Position numbers and translations under genes: made by a program. A stretch of DNA of 7,099 nt from Candidatus Culexmicrobium profundum. GTDB taxonomy: Archaea > Thermoproteota > Methanomethylicia > Culexarchaeales > Culexmicrobiaceae. Positions 5,919 to 7,099 of the stretch are shown piece after piece (position 1 is the first letter of the stretch; every line of letters begins with the position of its first letter). The notes beneath the pieces were generated by a model that did not search any database, was not told where the DNA came from, and saw nothing but the letters and a program-made list of their open reading frames with translations. The stretch spans positions 1 to 7,099 of the forward strand of contig JANZKD010000085.1 of assembly GCA_025061245.1 (NCBI GenBank), read 5' to 3'.

Positions 5919-5928
5919 TTTAAAATTT
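5919..5928 (+). promoter_or_regulatory. TATA box for the DNA ligase gene
   Basis: TTTAAAATTT lies about 27 bases before the GTGA at 5950. This spacing matches the GAPDH promoter within a base or two, and it predicts a leader of about 10 bases before the TTG start. Confidence 0.55.
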
Positions 5929-5949
5929 TGATACACTTAAAGAAACATA

Positions 5950-5953
5950 GTGA
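5950..5953 (+). promoter_or_regulatory. Ribosome binding site (GTGA) deciding the ligase TTG start
   Basis: GTGA precedes the TTG at 5960 by six bases. The TGA within it (5951-5953) is also an in-frame stop, so the ligase cannot begin further upstream. Confidence 0.7.
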
Positions 5954-5959
5954 AAAGCC

Positions 5960-7099
5960 TTGGACTATGGAATACTTGTTGATACTTATGAGAAAATAGA
6001 GGCAACAACAAAAAGACTTGAAATGACAGATTTACTCGTCAATTTATTCACTAAAACTCCTAAAGAAATAATTGATAAAGTCATCTATTTAACTCAAGGA
6101 AAACTATATCCAGATTATGTTGGAATCGAGCTGGGCATAGCTGAGAAAATGGCTATGAGAGCAATCTCTCTAGCAAGCGGCTTATCAATAAATGAAATTG
6201 AGGAAGAATTGAGAAAGACAGGAGATATAGGTTTAGCCGCAGAAAATGCACTTAAAAAGAAGAAAATTTCAACATTAATGGACTTCTTTGGAAAACCTGC
6301 AAAACTTGAAAAATTAACAGTTGAAACAGTATATGAAACACTAGATAAAATAGCTAGAGCATCAGGAGAAGGCTCCCAAGACGTAAAAATAAAACTTCTA
6401 ACGAAATTACTAAGAAGATCATCACCTAAAGAAGCAAGATATTTAGTAAGAATAATAACAGGAAAACTGAGACTTGGAATTGCAGATATGACTATTCTAG
6501 ATGCACTATCAATAGCATTCTGTAAATCCAAAGATTTCAGACCAATAATTGAAAGAGCATACAATCTATCATCAGACCTAGGAGCAGTGGCAAGAACATT
6601 AGCATACGAGGGACTAGAGGGAATAAAGAAGTTTAAAATAACCATAGGTAGACCCATAAGGCCAATGCTAGCTGAAAGACTATCATCCCCAAGTGAAATA
6701 CTAGAAAAACTGGGAGGAAAATGTGCTGTAGAATATAAGTATGATGGAGAGAGACTGCAAGCTCATAAAAGCGGGGATAAAGTTCAGCTATTCTCAAGAA
6801 GACTTGAAAACATTACACACCACTATCCCGATGCATGTGAATTAATAAGAAACAATATAAAGGCAAATGAAGCCATCGTCGAATGTGAATGCGTGGCAAT
6901 AAATCCGGAAACAGGTGAAATGCAACCATTCCAAGAATTAATGCATAGAAGAAGAAAGTATGGTATAGAAGAAGCAATGAAACTCTATCCAGTAAGCCTA
7001 TTCATGTTCGATGCATTATATGTGGATGGAGAAGACTTAACATTAAAGCCATACCCATACAGAAGAGAAGTCCTAAGCAAAATTATTGAAGAAAATGAA
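5960..7099 (+). CDS. lig: ATP-dependent DNA ligase (3' partial)
   Basis: It seals nicks in duplex DNA using ATP, through a lysine-AMP intermediate, in replication and repair; its archaeal partner is usually PCNA. There are 380 codons before the right edge; family members are about 560-610 residues, so part of the adenylation domain and the OB-fold are missing. The N-terminal DNA-binding domain covers roughly residues 1-220 (markers: LTQGKLYPDYVGIELGIAEK, ITGKLRLGIADMTILDAL). The adenylation domain follows, with motif I EYKYDGER and catalytic Lys260, SRRLENIT, motif III VECECVA (Glu310) with PFQELMHRRRKYG, and FDALYVDGEDLT from Phe350. The start is TTG: an in-frame stop lies at 5951, no ATG precedes the conserved N-terminus, and beginning there (MDYGILVDTYEKIEATTKRL) lines up residue for residue with crenarchaeal ligase N-termini as I recall them. 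Odd point: cysteines flank the motif III glutamate where Gly and Ile/Ala are usual. No frameshift is seen. Confidence 0.95.
   Translation, partial: MDYGILVDTYEKIEATTKRLEMTDLLVNLFTKTPKEIIDKVIYLTQGKLYPDYVGIELGIAEKMAMRAISLASGLSINEIEEELRKTGDIGLAAENALKKKKISTLMDFFGKPAKLEKLTVETVYETLDKIARASGEGSQDVKIKLLTKLLRRSSPKEARYLVRIITGKLRLGIADMTILDALSIAFCKSKDFRPIIERAYNLSSDLGAVARTLAYEGLEGIKKFKITIGRPIRPMLAERLSSPSEILEKLGGKCAVEYKYDGERLQAHKSGDKVQLFSRRLENITHHYPDACELIRNNIKANEAIVECECVAINPETGEMQPFQELMHRRRKYGIEEAMKLYPVSLFMFDALYVDGEDLTLKPYPYRREVLSKIIEENE

Noticed and set aside
6115..6657. 180-codon minus-strand open frame
   Set aside because: It lies inside the unmistakable DNA ligase gene and has no recognisable motif.

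Overview
The window looks like a chromosomal segment of an archaeon. The evidence is a type II (archaeal) glyceraldehyde-3-phosphate dehydrogenase, an archaeal bifunctional phosphoglucose/phosphomannose isomerase and an archaeal/eukaryal-style ATP-dependent DNA ligase. Promoters are TATA-box type, and most starts are preceded by GTGA or GGTGA, which can pair with the archaeal 16S 3' end. The DNA is A+T rich, arginine is mostly AGA and isoleucine often ATA, and coding strands are strongly A-rich, as in many thermophilic archaea. A Thermoproteota/Bathyarchaeota-like lineage is my guess; the window has no marker that settles it.

Layout. 1-157 is the C-terminal end of a membrane-anchored protein running in from the left. 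175-696 is a small nitroreductase-family flavoprotein. 697-786 is a short non-coding gap with an 8-bp direct repeat. 787-2106 is a 439-residue protein with no family I can name from its motifs; its order of elements resembles a HerA/VirB4-type P-loop ATPase that has lost its nucleotide-binding motifs. Its last 54 bases overlap the end of a convergent HAD-family phosphatase (2053-2733, minus strand). The HAD gene and the next plus-strand unit start only 54 bases apart, with two TATA-like elements interlocked between them.

2788-4808 is a tight three-gene run: a small basic protein, a coiled-coil protein with a well-formed C-terminal domain (neither characterised), and the phosphoglucose/phosphomannose isomerase. 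GAPDH (4857-5891) follows with its own TATA box. The ATP-dependent DNA ligase then begins at a TTG (5960) and runs off the right edge after 380 codons, past its catalytic lysine.

The isomerase and GAPDH act in the same glycolytic/gluconeogenic pathway. The ligase serves DNA replication and repair and appears to have its own promoter. I see no tRNA, rRNA, CRISPR array, insertion sequence or clear sign of a recent mobile element. The least ordinary items are the 787-2106 protein and the two uncharacterised genes leading into the sugar isomerase.
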